From assembly GCF_037645805.1 (NCBI RefSeq), contig NZ_JBBEXE010000001.1:248001-312000 (forward strand): a stretch of 64,000 nt of DNA. Direction: 5' to 3'. Positions within the stretch are counted from its first letter, which is position 1, and every line of letters starts with the position of its first letter. Positions 1 through 9,068 of this stretch are shown here, piece by piece. The position numbers were made by a program, and so were the translations under genes. The stretch is from Leptobacterium_A meishanense. Lineage in GTDB: Bacteria > Bacteroidota > Bacteroidia > Flavobacteriales > Flavobacteriaceae. Under the pieces are notes generated by a model. The model searched no databases. It was not told the origin of the DNA and saw only the letters and a list, made by a program, of their open reading frames with translations.

Positions 1-1
1 G

Positions 2-499
2 TCTTTCAGGTTTTCCTCAACGAGCAGTGTTACCCATAAGGTAATTTCAAACCTGATAGAACAAGGGGCCGAAAACGATGCTATCCATAATGCCGTATAC
101 GATTCCTACTCTATAGGAAGGCTTCATTTACTGGGGTGTGCCCTCAAAAACCTAACATATCTAGAAGCCTACAATACTGCTTTTATTTCTTTATCTTCTA
201 AAGAGCTTGAAGAAAACAACTTTAAAAAAGGTGATACAGAAGGGTTCGTAAATTATGGTTTGTCACTAAAGGGTGTTAAATTTGCTGCTATTTTTATTGA
301 AAACGCCCAAGAAAAAATCATAAAAATTTCATTACGGTCTAAAGGGAAATTTGATGTTAATACTTTTGCTAGAAAACATTTTAATGGCGGCGGACATATC
401 AATGCTTCTGGAGGAAGAAGCACTGATTCCTTACAAACAACCGTTACACGGTTTAGAGCACTTTTAGAAGAGTACAAAAGCGAACTAGAAAATTCATGA
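2..499 (+). CDS. nrnA: DHH-family phosphoesterase, C-terminal part (NrnA-like)
   Basis: The reading frame is open from base 2 and runs off the left edge, so only the last 165 or so residues are present. NrnA-type proteins degrade short oligoribonucleotides (nanoRNA) and often dephosphorylate pAp, in the cytoplasm. The visible part begins in the SFRFSST stretch typical of the end of the DHH domain and ends with a DHHA1 domain carrying GGGHINASGG, the glycine-rich substrate loop of the family. The stop overlaps the gldI start by four bases (ATGA), so the two are probably translationally coupled. The catalytic DHH half lies outside the window. The family is secure; the exact substrate is inferred. 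Confidence 0.8.
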   Translation, partial: SFRFSSTSSVTHKVISNLIEQGAENDAIHNAVYDSYSIGRLHLLGCALKNLTYLEAYNTAFISLSSKELEENNFKKGDTEGFVNYGLSLKGVKFAAIFIENAQEKIIKISLRSKGKFDVNTFARKHFNGGGHINASGGRSTDSLQTTVTRFRALLEEYKSELENS

Positions 500-1056
500 A
501 GAAAACAATTGCCTTTCTATTTATAGTAATCTTTTTCTCAAGCTGTAATGAGCCGGCTCCCAGACGGCCTATATCAAAAAAGTCCGGGACTTTTATCAAA
601 GAATCCGTAGCCCGTAATAAAGAACTTTTAGCATCTGAAGAAAAGCAAATTGAAGACCTCCTAAAAAAGGATTCTATACATGATCATTTAAGATCTTCTA
701 ATGGTTATTGGTATTATTATATCCATAAAATTGATCAAGAGTTACCTTTGCCAAAGGAAAATGATGTTGTTACCATCGCATATGATATCAGGTCATTAAA
801 CAATGATACTATTTATGCAAAAAGTGCCATTGGAAATATAAAAGTAAAGATCGACAAGACAGCACTCTTTCCAGGATTGCGAACAGCTGTAAAGCAATTA
901 AAGAAAGGAGAAACGGCAACTTTCTTTTTTCCATCATCATTGGCATATGGATATCATGGCGATAATAATAAAATAGGCATCAATGTTCCTATCATAAGCA
1001 CACTAACGCTTTTAGATATTCAAAAAACCACAAATGATACAATTTCATTAAATTAG
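496..1056 (+). CDS. gldI: Gliding motility-associated peptidyl-prolyl isomerase lipoprotein GldI
   Basis: A 186-residue lipoprotein: the signal peptide ends in FSSC with Cys17 as the lipidation site. Residues about 80-180 form an FKBP-type peptidyl-prolyl isomerase domain (FPGLRTAV, GETATFFFPSSLAYGY). GldI is an FKBP-like lipoprotein restricted to Bacteroidota and is needed for gliding in Flavobacterium johnsoniae, probably by helping fold periplasmic or outer-membrane gliding/type IX secretion parts. It overlaps the upstream DHH gene by 4 bp, and the cyclophilin-FKBP gene follows 5 bp downstream, so all three look like one operon. The alternative is a generic FKBP lipoprotein, but length, lipobox and neighbours fit GldI. 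Confidence 0.82.
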   Translation: MKKTIAFLFIVIFFSSCNEPAPRRPISKKSGTFIKESVARNKELLASEEKQIEDLLKKDSIHDHLRSSNGYWYYYIHKIDQELPLPKENDVVTIAYDIRSLNNDTIYAKSAIGNIKVKIDKTALFPGLRTAVKQLKKGETATFFFPSSLAYGYHGDNNKIGINVPIISTLTLLDIQKTTNDTISLN

Positions 1057-1061
1057 CACCT

Positions 1062-2183
1062 ATGAAAAATATCAAATTTTTAGCGCTTATTCTCATAGCA
1101 ATCTTTACAGGTTGCAAAACCATGAATTACAGAGATTTAGGTGAGGGTCTTTTTGCAGATATCCAAACCAATAAAGGGGCCATTGTCGTAAAACTAACTT
1201 ATAAAGCTACTCCAGTAACCGTTGCAAACTTTGTTACACTAGCTGAAGGCAACAATCCTGGAGTAAGTGATGAATATAAAGAAAAGCCATACTATGACGG
1301 CGTTATCTTCCATCGTGTCATTAAAGATTTCATGATTCAGGGAGGAGATCCAACAGGTACCGGAAGAGGTACGCCCGGATATCGGTTTGATGATGAAATT
1401 GTAGATAGCTTAGTACATGACAAACCGGGTATTTTATCTATGGCCAATGCAGGCCCCAATACAAATGGAAGTCAATTTTTTATTACACACAAACCTACAC
1501 CTTTCTTAAATGGAAAACATGCTGTTTTTGGAGAGGTTGTAAAAGGATTAGAAGTGGTTGACTCTATCGCAAATGTAAAAACCTCCCAAGACCGGGCTAC
1601 AAAAGATAGACCTATAGAAGATGTTGTTATGAATAAAGTGATTATTGTCCGTAATGGAAAAGAGGCTAAAAAGTTTGATGCCGTTAAGGTTATGACTGAT
1701 TATTTTGAAGCAGTTCATGAAAAAGAAGAAGCTATTAAAAAAGCAAAAGAAGCATTTCTTAATGAACTAGCATCACAAAAAAATGAAGCAACAGTGTTAC
1801 CAAGCGGTCTCAAGGTATATAAACTAATTGAAGGACAGGGAGAAAAACCAAAAACAGGGCAAACGGTCTTGGTCAATTATGCCGGTTTTTTGGCCGACGG
1901 GACCTTGTTTGATACTTCCGAAAAAAAAGTTGCAGAAAAGCATCATAGTTTTGAAAAACTAAGCCGCCAACGCGGAGGGAGTTTTGAGCCTATTGGGATG
2001 CTATACAGCCCTGAAGCCCGATTAATTGCCGGGTTTAAAGAAGGCCTTATGACGATGAACGTTGGTGATAAAATACGGTTGTTTATCCCTCCACACTTAG
2101 GTTATGGCCCAGCAGGGGCTGGGGATATAATCCCCCCTAATGCAGAACTTATTTTTGATTTGGAAATTATAGAAATTCAATAG
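1062..2183 (+). CDS. Cyclophilin-FKBP fusion lipoprotein (bifunctional peptidyl-prolyl isomerase)
   Basis: A 373-residue protein joining two unrelated prolyl isomerase folds. The lipoprotein signal ends in FTGC (Cys18). Residues about 30-200 are a cyclophilin domain (FHRVIKDFMIQGGDP, NTNGSQFFITH). A charged, probably helical linker of about 45 residues follows, then residues about 245-373 are an FKBP domain (VLVNYAGFLADGTLFDTS, IPPHLGYGPAGAG). It probably acts as a membrane-anchored periplasmic folding catalyst. It lies 5 bp after gldI, so three isomerase domains are made from one operon. The gene ends just before a strong hairpin shared with recQ. Family assignment is clear; the client proteins are unknown. 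Confidence 0.88.
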   Translation: MKNIKFLALILIAIFTGCKTMNYRDLGEGLFADIQTNKGAIVVKLTYKATPVTVANFVTLAEGNNPGVSDEYKEKPYYDGVIFHRVIKDFMIQGGDPTGTGRGTPGYRFDDEIVDSLVHDKPGILSMANAGPNTNGSQFFITHKPTPFLNGKHAVFGEVVKGLEVVDSIANVKTSQDRATKDRPIEDVVMNKVIIVRNGKEAKKFDAVKVMTDYFEAVHEKEEAIKKAKEAFLNELASQKNEATVLPSGLKVYKLIEGQGEKPKTGQTVLVNYAGFLADGTLFDTSEKKVAEKHHSFEKLSRQRGGSFEPIGMLYSPEARLIAGFKEGLMTMNVGDKIRLFIPPHLGYGPAGAGDIIPPNAELIFDLEIIEIQ

Positions 2184-2197
2184 TCCTCATATTCAAA

Positions 2198-2240
2198 CAT
2201 AAACAAGGGCTTGAATAAAATATTCAAGCCCTTGTTTATG
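2198..2240. terminator. Bidirectional terminator between the PPIase gene and recQ
   Basis: A perfect 20-bp inverted repeat (2198-2217 with 2221-2240) with a 3-base loop lies between two convergent genes. There are T-rich stretches on the plus side and A-rich stretches upstream. The stem is unusually long for a terminator but is well placed to stop both transcripts. Confidence 0.8.
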
Positions 2241-2258
2241 TATTTTCGTTAGAAAAAA

Positions 2259-4460
2259 TTAATTCGCCACTTCGCTAATAAATTTAATGCGGTACAACCG
2301 TAACTCCTCATCTTCATAATCACCATCAAACTCTTCGGAAGCCACTGAAATCTTATCACTTTCTGCTTCCATAAAGTACTCATGGAGTTCTTCCTGCTGA
2401 TCTTCATCGAGTAATTCATCAATCCAGTAATCTATATTCAATTTAGTTCCACTATAAACTATCTGTTCCATTTCCTTAATAAACCCTCCCATATCTAACC
2501 CTTTTGCAGTTGCAATATCGTTCAATGGTAATTTTCTATCTATATTCTGGATGATGTACAACTTTAAAGCTGAGTTAGAACCCGTCGTTTTTACCACTAA
2601 ATCATCCGGGCGTATAATATCATTTTCCTCCACATATTTTGCTATGAGGTCAATAAATGGGTTTCCGTATTTTTTAGCCTTTCCCTCTCCCACTCCATGA
2701 ATATTGATCATCTCATCCACAGTTATTGGATATTTTAATGCCATATCTTCTAGCGATGGGTCTTGAAAAATCACAAATGGAGGTACTCCAAGTTTTTTTG
2801 CTTGGTTTTTGCGCAATTCTTTAAGTATTTTTAATAATCGCTCATCGGCAGCGCCTCCACTACTTTTCCCTGAGGTTATAATGGTGCCATTATCCGACTC
2901 ATCAAATACATGGTCTTCTGTCATCATAAAAGAATGTGGAGCATCTATAAAAGCTTTCCCTTCTGCTGTAAGGAACAATACACCATAAGCTTCTATTTGT
3001 TTTTTGAGGAGTTTTGCTACTAATAGCTGACGGATCAATGCCATCCAATGACGCTCGTCTTTATCTTTTCCTGTACCGAAAAAAGATTGTTCATCTACTT
3101 TGTGTGATTTAATAAGTGCATTTACCTTGCCTACAAGCGTAAATACAATCTCTTTGGCTTTAAACTTTTGTTTAGTATCTCGAACAGCCTTAAGCAACTT
3201 CACAACATCTTCTTTCGCTTCCTTTTTTGTCTTCGGATTCCTAACATTATCATCCATCTCAGCCCCTTCACCGTTTACGCCATCAAATTCTTCTCCGAAA
3301 TAATGTAATATAAATTTCCGTCTCGACATCGAAGTTTCTGCGTAAGCAACCATATCTTGTAACAAAGCATGGCCTATTTCTTGTTCAGCTACAGGTTTCC
3401 CCGACATAAACTTTTCGAGTTTCTCAATGTCTTTATATGAGTAAAATGCTAAACAATGCCCTTCTCCACCATCCCGGCCTGCCCTTCCGGTTTCTTGGTA
3501 ATAGCTCTCAATGCTTTTGGGGATATCATGATGAATTACAAAGCGTACATCCGGTTTATCAATGCCCATACCAAATGCAATAGTCGCTACCACCACATCT
3601 ACATCTTCCATAAGGAACATATCTTGGTGTTTAGATCGGGTCTTTGCATCGAACCCTGCATGATACGGAACGGCAGATATTCCATTCACTTGAAGCGTTT
3701 GCGCCAGTTCTTCTACTCTTTTCCTGCTCAAACAATAAACAATTCCTGATTTTCCTTGATTTTGTTTTATAAAACGGATAATATCCGCATCCACACTCTT
3801 TGTCTTAGAGCGTACTTCATAGTATAAATTAGGTCTGTTGAACGATGCCTTAAAAAGTTTAGCATCGGTCATGCCTAAGTTTTTAATAATATCTTCCTGG
3901 ACCTTCGGGGTAGCCGTAGCTGTTAAAGCAATGATAGAAATATTGTCTCCTAGCCGGCTTATAATAGTACGAATATTTCGGTATTCCGGACGAAAATCAT
4001 GTCCCCATTCCGATATGCAATGTGCTTCGTCAACAGCTACAAAAGAAACCTTTATAGTTCTTAAAAAATCAACATATTCATTCTTTGTAAGTGATTCAGG
4101 TGCTACATATAACAATTTTGTGACTCCGGAACGTAAATCATCTTTTACCTGATTGACTTCAGCTTTACTAAGTGATGAATTTAGCACATGTGCAACACCA
4201 CTATTGGAAGCAATCCCCCGTATAGCATCTACCTGATTTTTCATCAGTGCAATAAGTGGTGAAACCACAATAGCTGTTCCTGTTTTGATTAATGCGGGGA
4301 GTTGATAACATAACGATTTGCCTCCTCCGGTTGGCATTATAACAAATGTATCGGAGTTATCTACGATACTTTTGATAACTTCTTCCTGGAGGCCTTTAAA
4401 ATGATTGAAACCAAAATGTTGTTTTAGTGCAGTTTGTAGGTTAATTTCGACTAAATCCAT
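2259..4460 (-). CDS. recQ: ATP-dependent DNA helicase RecQ
   Basis: A 733-residue superfamily 2 helicase that unwinds DNA 3' to 5' in recombination and fork repair. Walker A is PTGGGKS at residues 43-49 and the DEAH box is at 144-147. The second RecA domain has the ATIAFGMGIDKPDVRFVIHH and QETGRAGRDG motifs. An RQC winged-helix region follows at roughly 410-520, then an HRDC domain at about 535-620. A C-terminal acidic tail of about 110 residues extends beyond the HRDC domain. It is transcribed away from kdsD. Length is usual for Bacteroidota RecQ. Confidence 0.95.
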   Translation of the reverse strand: MDLVEINLQTALKQHFGFNHFKGLQEEVIKSIVDNSDTFVIMPTGGGKSLCYQLPALIKTGTAIVVSPLIALMKNQVDAIRGIASNSGVAHVLNSSLSKAEVNQVKDDLRSGVTKLLYVAPESLTKNEYVDFLRTIKVSFVAVDEAHCISEWGHDFRPEYRNIRTIISRLGDNISIIALTATATPKVQEDIIKNLGMTDAKLFKASFNRPNLYYEVRSKTKSVDADIIRFIKQNQGKSGIVYCLSRKRVEELAQTLQVNGISAVPYHAGFDAKTRSKHQDMFLMEDVDVVVATIAFGMGIDKPDVRFVIHHDIPKSIESYYQETGRAGRDGGEGHCLAFYSYKDIEKLEKFMSGKPVAEQEIGHALLQDMVAYAETSMSRRKFILHYFGEEFDGVNGEGAEMDDNVRNPKTKKEAKEDVVKLLKAVRDTKQKFKAKEIVFTLVGKVNALIKSHKVDEQSFFGTGKDKDERHWMALIRQLLVAKLLKKQIEAYGVLFLTAEGKAFIDAPHSFMMTEDHVFDESDNGTIITSGKSSGGAADERLLKILKELRKNQAKKLGVPPFVIFQDPSLEDMALKYPITVDEMINIHGVGEGKAKKYGNPFIDLIAKYVEENDIIRPDDLVVKTTGSNSALKLYIIQNIDRKLPLNDIATAKGLDMGGFIKEMEQIVYSGTKLNIDYWIDELLDEDQQEELHEYFMEAESDKISVASEEFDGDYEDEELRLYRIKFISEVAN

Positions 4461-4482
4461 CCTTCCTTTTTACTATTTTACA

Positions 4483-4490
4483 TACATTTG
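4483..4490 (+). promoter_or_regulatory. -7 promoter element upstream of kdsD
   Basis: TACATTTG matches the Bacteroidota -7 consensus TAnnTTTG and is followed by C, as often seen. No convincing -33 TTG is present. It implies a transcript starting near 4497, which excludes the TTG codon at 4488 as the kdsD start and supports TTG 4548. Confidence 0.6.
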
Positions 4491-4547
4491 CATATACTAA
4501 AGATAATACTTTCTTCATTTATACAAAAACAAATAAAATTAAAAATT

Positions 4548-5513
4548 TTGAGTACTTATAGCACCATTATAGCTGTCGCTAAAGAAGTTATTGAAATAGA
4601 AGCAAGTGCTATAAAAAACCTCGCTTCATTATTAGATAATCAATTTACTGAAACTGTTGAATGTATCTATCAATCCAAAGGAAGGGTTATTATTACCGGA
4701 ATTGGGAAAAGTGCTGTAATTGCCACAAAAATTGTGGCTACATTAAACTCAACCGGTACTCCTGCTATCTTTATGCATGCGGCAGATGCCATTCATGGCG
4801 ATCTTGGAACGATTCTTTCTGATGATGTGGTCATCTGTATTTCAAAAAGTGGAAACACACCGGAAATAAAAGTATTGGTGCCTCTCATTAAAAATGGAGG
4901 AAATAAATTAATCGCGCTTACAGCTAATAAAGATTCTTTTTTAGGTAAACAAGCTGATTATGTTTTAAATGCCTACGTAGAGAAAGAAGCCTGTCCAAAT
5001 AATTTAGCCCCTACAACCAGTACTACTGCACAATTGGTTATTGGAGATGCACTAGCAGTATGCTTGTTAAATATGAAAGGGTTTAGCAGTAAAGATTTTG
5101 CAAAGTACCACCCGGGAGGGGCGTTAGGTAAAAAATTATACTTACGGGTGCATGACATAGCCTCCGTAAATATGAAACCACAAGTGTCTCCTAACACCAA
5201 TATAAAACAAGCAATCATTGAAATATCTGAAAAAATGCTAGGTGTAACTGCCGTAGTAGAAAACAATAGTATAGTAGGCATTATAACTGACGGGGACATA
5301 AGGCGCATGCTTAATAAACATGAAAATATAAATGGGCTTCAAGCTAAAGATATCATGTCGTTAAAACCCAAAACAATTACTTCAAATGCACTTGCTATCG
5401 ATGCGCTTGAATTAATGGAAGCCAACAATATTTCTCAACTGCTTGTTGAAGATTCAGGAACATATGCAGGCGTTATCCACATACATGACCTTATTAAAGA
5501 AGGAATAATTTAA
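4548..5513 (+). CDS. kdsD: KpsF/GutQ-type arabinose-5-phosphate isomerase
   Basis: A sugar-phosphate isomerase converting ribulose 5-phosphate to arabinose 5-phosphate, the first step to Kdo for lipopolysaccharide. A SIS domain (about 35-170; GIGKS, CISKSGNTPEI) is followed by two CBS domains (about 195-320; ITDGDIRRML). The frame is open back to a TTG at 4488, but that codon overlaps a -7 promoter box. The 20 extra residues are also low-complexity. The TTG at 4548, preceded by the A-rich leader typical of Bacteroidota, gives 321 residues, close to E. coli KdsD (328). No ATG is available near the start. The stop overlaps tatC by one base. A KdsC-like phosphatase of the same pathway lies at 29331. 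Confidence 0.88.
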   Translation: MSTYSTIIAVAKEVIEIEASAIKNLASLLDNQFTETVECIYQSKGRVIITGIGKSAVIATKIVATLNSTGTPAIFMHAADAIHGDLGTILSDDVVICISKSGNTPEIKVLVPLIKNGGNKLIALTANKDSFLGKQADYVLNAYVEKEACPNNLAPTTSTTAQLVIGDALAVCLLNMKGFSSKDFAKYHPGGALGKKLYLRVHDIASVNMKPQVSPNTNIKQAIIEISEKMLGVTAVVENNSIVGIITDGDIRRMLNKHENINGLQAKDIMSLKPKTITSNALAIDALELMEANNISQLLVEDSGTYAGVIHIHDLIKEGII

Positions 5514-6337
5514 TGAGTGCCAAAAACCCTCAAGACATGTCTTTTTTAGCCCATCTGGAAGAATTGAGATGGCACTTAATACGTGCTACATCAGCAGTTG
5601 TTATTGTAGCTATAGGAGCCTTTCTGGCCAAGGAATTTATTTTTGAGGTGATCATTTTCGGACCTAAAAAACCAGACTTTATTACCTATGATTTCTTTTG
5701 TAGAATATCTAAAGCATTGGGGCTCGATGATACTTTCTGTACAGGAGAACTTCCTTTCAGAATTCAAAGCCGGACTATGGCCGGGCAGTTTTCTGCACAT
5801 ATATGGACCGCTATCTGGGCAGGGTTTATTGTTTCATTTCCATATATCTTATATGAAGTTTGGAAATTTATAAGTCCTGGACTTTACGAAAAAGAACGTA
5901 AAAATGCCCGAGGATTTATATTGATCGCTTCGCTACTTTTTTTTATGGGGGTTTTGTTCGGGTATTATATTATCGCACCACTTTCTATTAACTTTTTAGG
6001 GACGTATTCAGTCAGCAAAGAAGTCTTTAATGATTTTGACTTAAGTTCGTATATTTCAACAATAAGAGCTTCCGTAATTGCTTGTGGTTTAATATTTGAA
6101 CTCCCTATCATCATTTATTTCTTGACCAAAATAGGCATTGTTACCCCAAAACTTCTAAGAAAATACAGAAAGTTTGCATTGGTTATTGTCCTAATTCTAT
6201 CTGCTATCATTACACCTCCGGATATCGCAAGCCAAGTCATTGTTGCCATACCCATACTCATCTTGTATGAAATAAGTATTTATATATCAAAAATTGTCTT
6301 AAAAAATCAAGAACGAAAACTAAAGAAAAATGACTAA
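5513..6337 (+). CDS. tatC: Sec-independent protein translocase subunit TatC
   Basis: A 274-residue polytopic inner-membrane protein that recognises twin-arginine signal peptides. The N-terminus carries the family signature FLAHLEELR, and about six hydrophobic segments follow, including FPYILYEVWKFISPGL and the late ITPPDIASQ loop. The first periplasmic loop holds an insertion of about 40 residues with two cysteines (FFCRISKAL and DTFCTGE), as seen in Bacteroidota TatC. It overlaps kdsD by 1 bp and the next gene by 8 bp, so the three are probably co-translated. No tatA or tatB is in the window. Confidence 0.94.
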   Translation: MSAKNPQDMSFLAHLEELRWHLIRATSAVVIVAIGAFLAKEFIFEVIIFGPKKPDFITYDFFCRISKALGLDDTFCTGELPFRIQSRTMAGQFSAHIWTAIWAGFIVSFPYILYEVWKFISPGLYEKERKNARGFILIASLLFFMGVLFGYYIIAPLSINFLGTYSVSKEVFNDFDLSSYISTIRASVIACGLIFELPIIIYFLTKIGIVTPKLLRKYRKFALVIVLILSAIITPPDIASQVIVAIPILILYEISIYISKIVLKNQERKLKKND

Positions 6338-6680
6338 CCCTATTGATGATTTTAATACCTATCGTTCTAAAATGAACGAACGTATATTAAGTGATAACAA
6401 TAAACTCATTAAGCGTATTTTTAATCTTGACACTAATGCATTTATGGATGGTGTATTGGATATAAAAACAAAAGAATTGCTAGGGTTGGTAGCCTCTGCT
6501 GTATTGAGATGTGACGATTGTATTAAATACCATTTGGAAGGTTGTTATAAACAAGGATTGAAGCATGAAGAAGTAGCGGAAGCACTAGGAATTGCAACTT
6601 TGATTGGCGGAACCATTGTTATCCCTCATTTAAGACGTGCATATGAGTATTGGGATGCCCTACAAACTAAGCCACAATAA
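6330..6680 (+). CDS. Carboxymuconolactone decarboxylase (AhpD-like) family protein
   Basis: A 116-residue all-helical protein with the CMD/AhpD fold. The redox motif CDDCIKYH (residues about 69-76) has the Cys-x-x-Cys...His pattern of AhpD-type thiol enzymes rather than the decarboxylase active site. It is therefore more likely an alkyl-hydroperoxidase-like thiol reductase than a true carboxymuconolactone decarboxylase. It overlaps tatC by 8 bp and ends the kdsD-tatC operon. The order kdsD-tatC-CMD-lptB is one I recognise from other Flavobacteriaceae. The substrate is unknown. Confidence 0.8.
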   Translation: MTNPIDDFNTYRSKMNERILSDNNKLIKRIFNLDTNAFMDGVLDIKTKELLGLVASAVLRCDDCIKYHLEGCYKQGLKHEEVAEALGIATLIGGTIVIPHLRRAYEYWDALQTKPQ

Positions 6681-6703
6681 GTGCTAATATTTCTTTAAAA
6701 TTG

Positions 6704-6733
6704 TTGCTTTCTACAAAGAAATAAATACTTTTG
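6704..6733 (+). promoter_or_regulatory. Promoter of lptB
   Basis: A -33 TTG (6704-6706), 19 intervening bases and a -7 TACTTTTG (6726-6733) reproduce the Bacteroidota consensus TTTG-N19-21-TAnnTTTG. It lies 22 bp before the lptB start. Confidence 0.7.
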
Positions 6734-6755
6734 AAAAACTGATGCCATACTATTT

Positions 6756-7496
6756 ATGAAACTACGTGCTGAAAATATAATGAAGTCCTATAAAGGGCGT
6801 AAGGTTGTGAAAGGCATCTCACTAGAGGTAAACCGTGGAGAAATTGTTGGCTTGTTAGGCCCAAATGGAGCTGGAAAAACCACTTCTTTTTACATGATTG
6901 TTGGTCTCATAAAACCCAACGGGGGGACAATCTACCTAAATGATACAGAAATTACCAAATTCCCTATGTACAAAAGGGCTCAAAATGGCATTGGTTATTT
7001 GGCGCAAGAAGCATCGGTATTTAGAAAATTAAGCATTGAAGATAATATCCTGAGTGTATTACAGCTCACCAAGCTTTCAAAAAAAGAACAACAAATGAAA
7101 ATGGAAGCGCTCATAGAAGAGTTTGGGTTGAGTCATATAAGAAAAAGCAGAGGGGATTTGCTTTCAGGAGGAGAACGAAGACGAACAGAAATTGCCCGGG
7201 CTTTAGCAACAGATCCAAAGTTTATATTGTTGGATGAACCCTTTGCAGGGGTTGACCCTATAGCCGTAGAGGACATCCAACGCATCGTTGCACAACTAAA
7301 AAATAAAAATATCGGTATTCTTATTACCGACCATAACGTTCAAGAAACATTGGCCATCACAGAACGTTCTTACTTGATGTTTGAAGGGAGTATTCTTAAA
7401 GCTGGTGAACCTGAGGAACTCGCTGCTGATGAAATGGTTCGAAAAGTATACTTAGGACAAAATTTTGAGCTCCGAAAGAAAAAGATAGAATTTTAA
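6756..7496 (+). CDS. lptB: LPS export ABC transporter ATP-binding protein LptB
   Basis: A 246-residue ABC ATPase that powers extraction of lipopolysaccharide from the inner membrane through the LptFG permease. It has Walker A GPNGAGKTT (about 35-43), Q-loop LAQEASVF, signature LSGGERRRTEIARAL, Walker B FILLDEPFAGVDP and H-loop ITDHNV. The SGGERRR form and the length are diagnostic of LptB. It has its own promoter at 6704-6733. LptFG, LptA and LptC are not in the window. Kdo-pathway genes nearby (kdsD, and kdsC at 29331) fit an envelope-assembly neighbourhood. Confidence 0.95.
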   Translation: MKLRAENIMKSYKGRKVVKGISLEVNRGEIVGLLGPNGAGKTTSFYMIVGLIKPNGGTIYLNDTEITKFPMYKRAQNGIGYLAQEASVFRKLSIEDNILSVLQLTKLSKKEQQMKMEALIEEFGLSHIRKSRGDLLSGGERRRTEIARALATDPKFILLDEPFAGVDPIAVEDIQRIVAQLKNKNIGILITDHNVQETLAITERSYLMFEGSILKAGEPEELAADEMVRKVYLGQNFELRKKKIEF

Positions 7497-7513
7497 CCTA
7501 CATAAAACTACAT

Positions 7514-9052
7514 ATGAAACGATTATTATTTATTGGGCTAACTACAATAGCAATCAACAACTATGCTCAGAAAGCAAACTCCGTTGATTATGCCAAAACC
7601 ATTACTGAAACGGAACTTAAAGAACACTTATACATCTATGCCTCAGATGAATTTGAAGGCCGTGAAACAGGGAAGCCCGGGCAAAAAAAAGCAGTTAATT
7701 ACATAAAAAAACAATACGAGAACATGGGAGTCGCTGCTGCTAAGGCTGATGGAAATTATTTTCAGGAAGTACCTTTAGAATATGGAGCACTTCCTGAAGT
7801 TCAGTTTGCGATAGCTGAAAACAATTATGTATTTGGGGAGCATTTTTTAACCTTTAGTGGTTCTGGTAATGTTTCAATAAATGCCAACGAAATTGTATTT
7901 GCTGGCTATGGAATCGATGATGCTAATTATTCTGATTATAGTGATATAGACGTAGATGGAAAAATAGTGTTTATTAAATCTGGTGAACCAAAAAATGAAG
8001 ATGGCACCTATCTTATTAGCGGTACAGAAGCCCCTTCCAAATGGTCCAACATTCGACAGGCCTTTGAAAATAAAATTTCATTAGTTTCTGAAAAGGGCGC
8101 TAAAGGATTGCTATTTTATGATCCTGATAATTTTTCATTATTAAAGCAACAATATACTTACTTAAAGAATCAATCAAATAAACGTATGCGTCTAAAACCA
8201 GATGTAAAGAATGATTTCTTTTACCTTTTCATAAATGACAGTATTGCGCAAGCCATTGGTGATATTAAATCATTTTCATCTAACGGAACATTGATAAAAA
8301 CAAATATTGATGTTACTTATAAACAAGATTCCAGCAATACCGTTTCTTCCGAAAATGTGGTTGCATACATAAAAGGAAGTGAGAAACCAGAAGAGTATAT
8401 TGTGATCTCATCCCATCTTGACCATATAGGAATCACAAATGGACAAATAAACAATGGTGCTGATGATGATGGTTCCGGTACTGTGGCACTTATAGAAATT
8501 GCAGAGGCTTTTAAAGAAGCAGTTAAAAATGGACATCGTCCAAAACGTTCTATCGTATTTCTACATGTAACCGGAGAAGAAAAAGGGCTTTTTGGTTCTG
8601 AATATTATACTATGAACCCAATATTTCCTCTCGAAAATACAGTAGCTAATTTAAATATCGACATGATAGGAAGGGTTGACCCAAAACGAGAAGGTGACCG
8701 AAACTATATTTATCTAATTGGCTCTGATAAATTAAGTACTGAACTTCACAATATCTCTGAGGAAATCAATAAAAAATATACCAATCTAACATTCGACTAC
8801 AAATACAATGACGAAAACGATCCTAATCGTTTTTATTACAGAAGTGACCATTACAATTTTGCAAAAAATAACGTACCTGTGATTTTTTATTTTAACGGGA
8901 CACATGCAGACTACCATAAGCCTTCCGATACACCGGATAAAATTGAGTATGACCTTTTAGCAAAACGTGCCCAACTTATTTTTTATACGGCTTGGGAGTT
9001 GGCAAATAGGGAAAATAGGATAATAGTGGATAAAGCTACTGTTTCGGAATAA
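7514..9052 (+). CDS. Secreted M28-family metallopeptidase
   Basis: A 512-residue exported zinc peptidase with a signal peptide ending near NNYAQ. A PA-like insertion (about 110-230) interrupts the N-terminal part. The M28 catalytic domain follows at about 270-490: SSHLDHIG, NGADDDGSGT, TGEEKGLFGSEYY and NIDMIG supply the zinc ligands and the catalytic glutamate, and the late HADYH gives the last histidine. Such enzymes are aminopeptidases of the periplasm or cell surface. It starts 17 bp after lptB and may be co-transcribed with it. Substrate specificity cannot be read from the sequence. Confidence 0.88.
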   Translation: MKRLLFIGLTTIAINNYAQKANSVDYAKTITETELKEHLYIYASDEFEGRETGKPGQKKAVNYIKKQYENMGVAAAKADGNYFQEVPLEYGALPEVQFAIAENNYVFGEHFLTFSGSGNVSINANEIVFAGYGIDDANYSDYSDIDVDGKIVFIKSGEPKNEDGTYLISGTEAPSKWSNIRQAFENKISLVSEKGAKGLLFYDPDNFSLLKQQYTYLKNQSNKRMRLKPDVKNDFFYLFINDSIAQAIGDIKSFSSNGTLIKTNIDVTYKQDSSNTVSSENVVAYIKGSEKPEEYIVISSHLDHIGITNGQINNGADDDGSGTVALIEIAEAFKEAVKNGHRPKRSIVFLHVTGEEKGLFGSEYYTMNPIFPLENTVANLNIDMIGRVDPKREGDRNYIYLIGSDKLSTELHNISEEINKKYTNLTFDYKYNDENDPNRFYYRSDHYNFAKNNVPVIFYFNGTHADYHKPSDTPDKIEYDLLAKRAQLIFYTAWELANRENRIIVDKATVSE

Positions 9053-9068
9053 ACCATGTAAAAAACAA

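Noticed and set aside
3100..4152. Several 67-104 codon frames on the plus strand inside recQ
   Set aside because: They are antisense shadows of a conserved helicase gene, with no start signals or recognisable domains.
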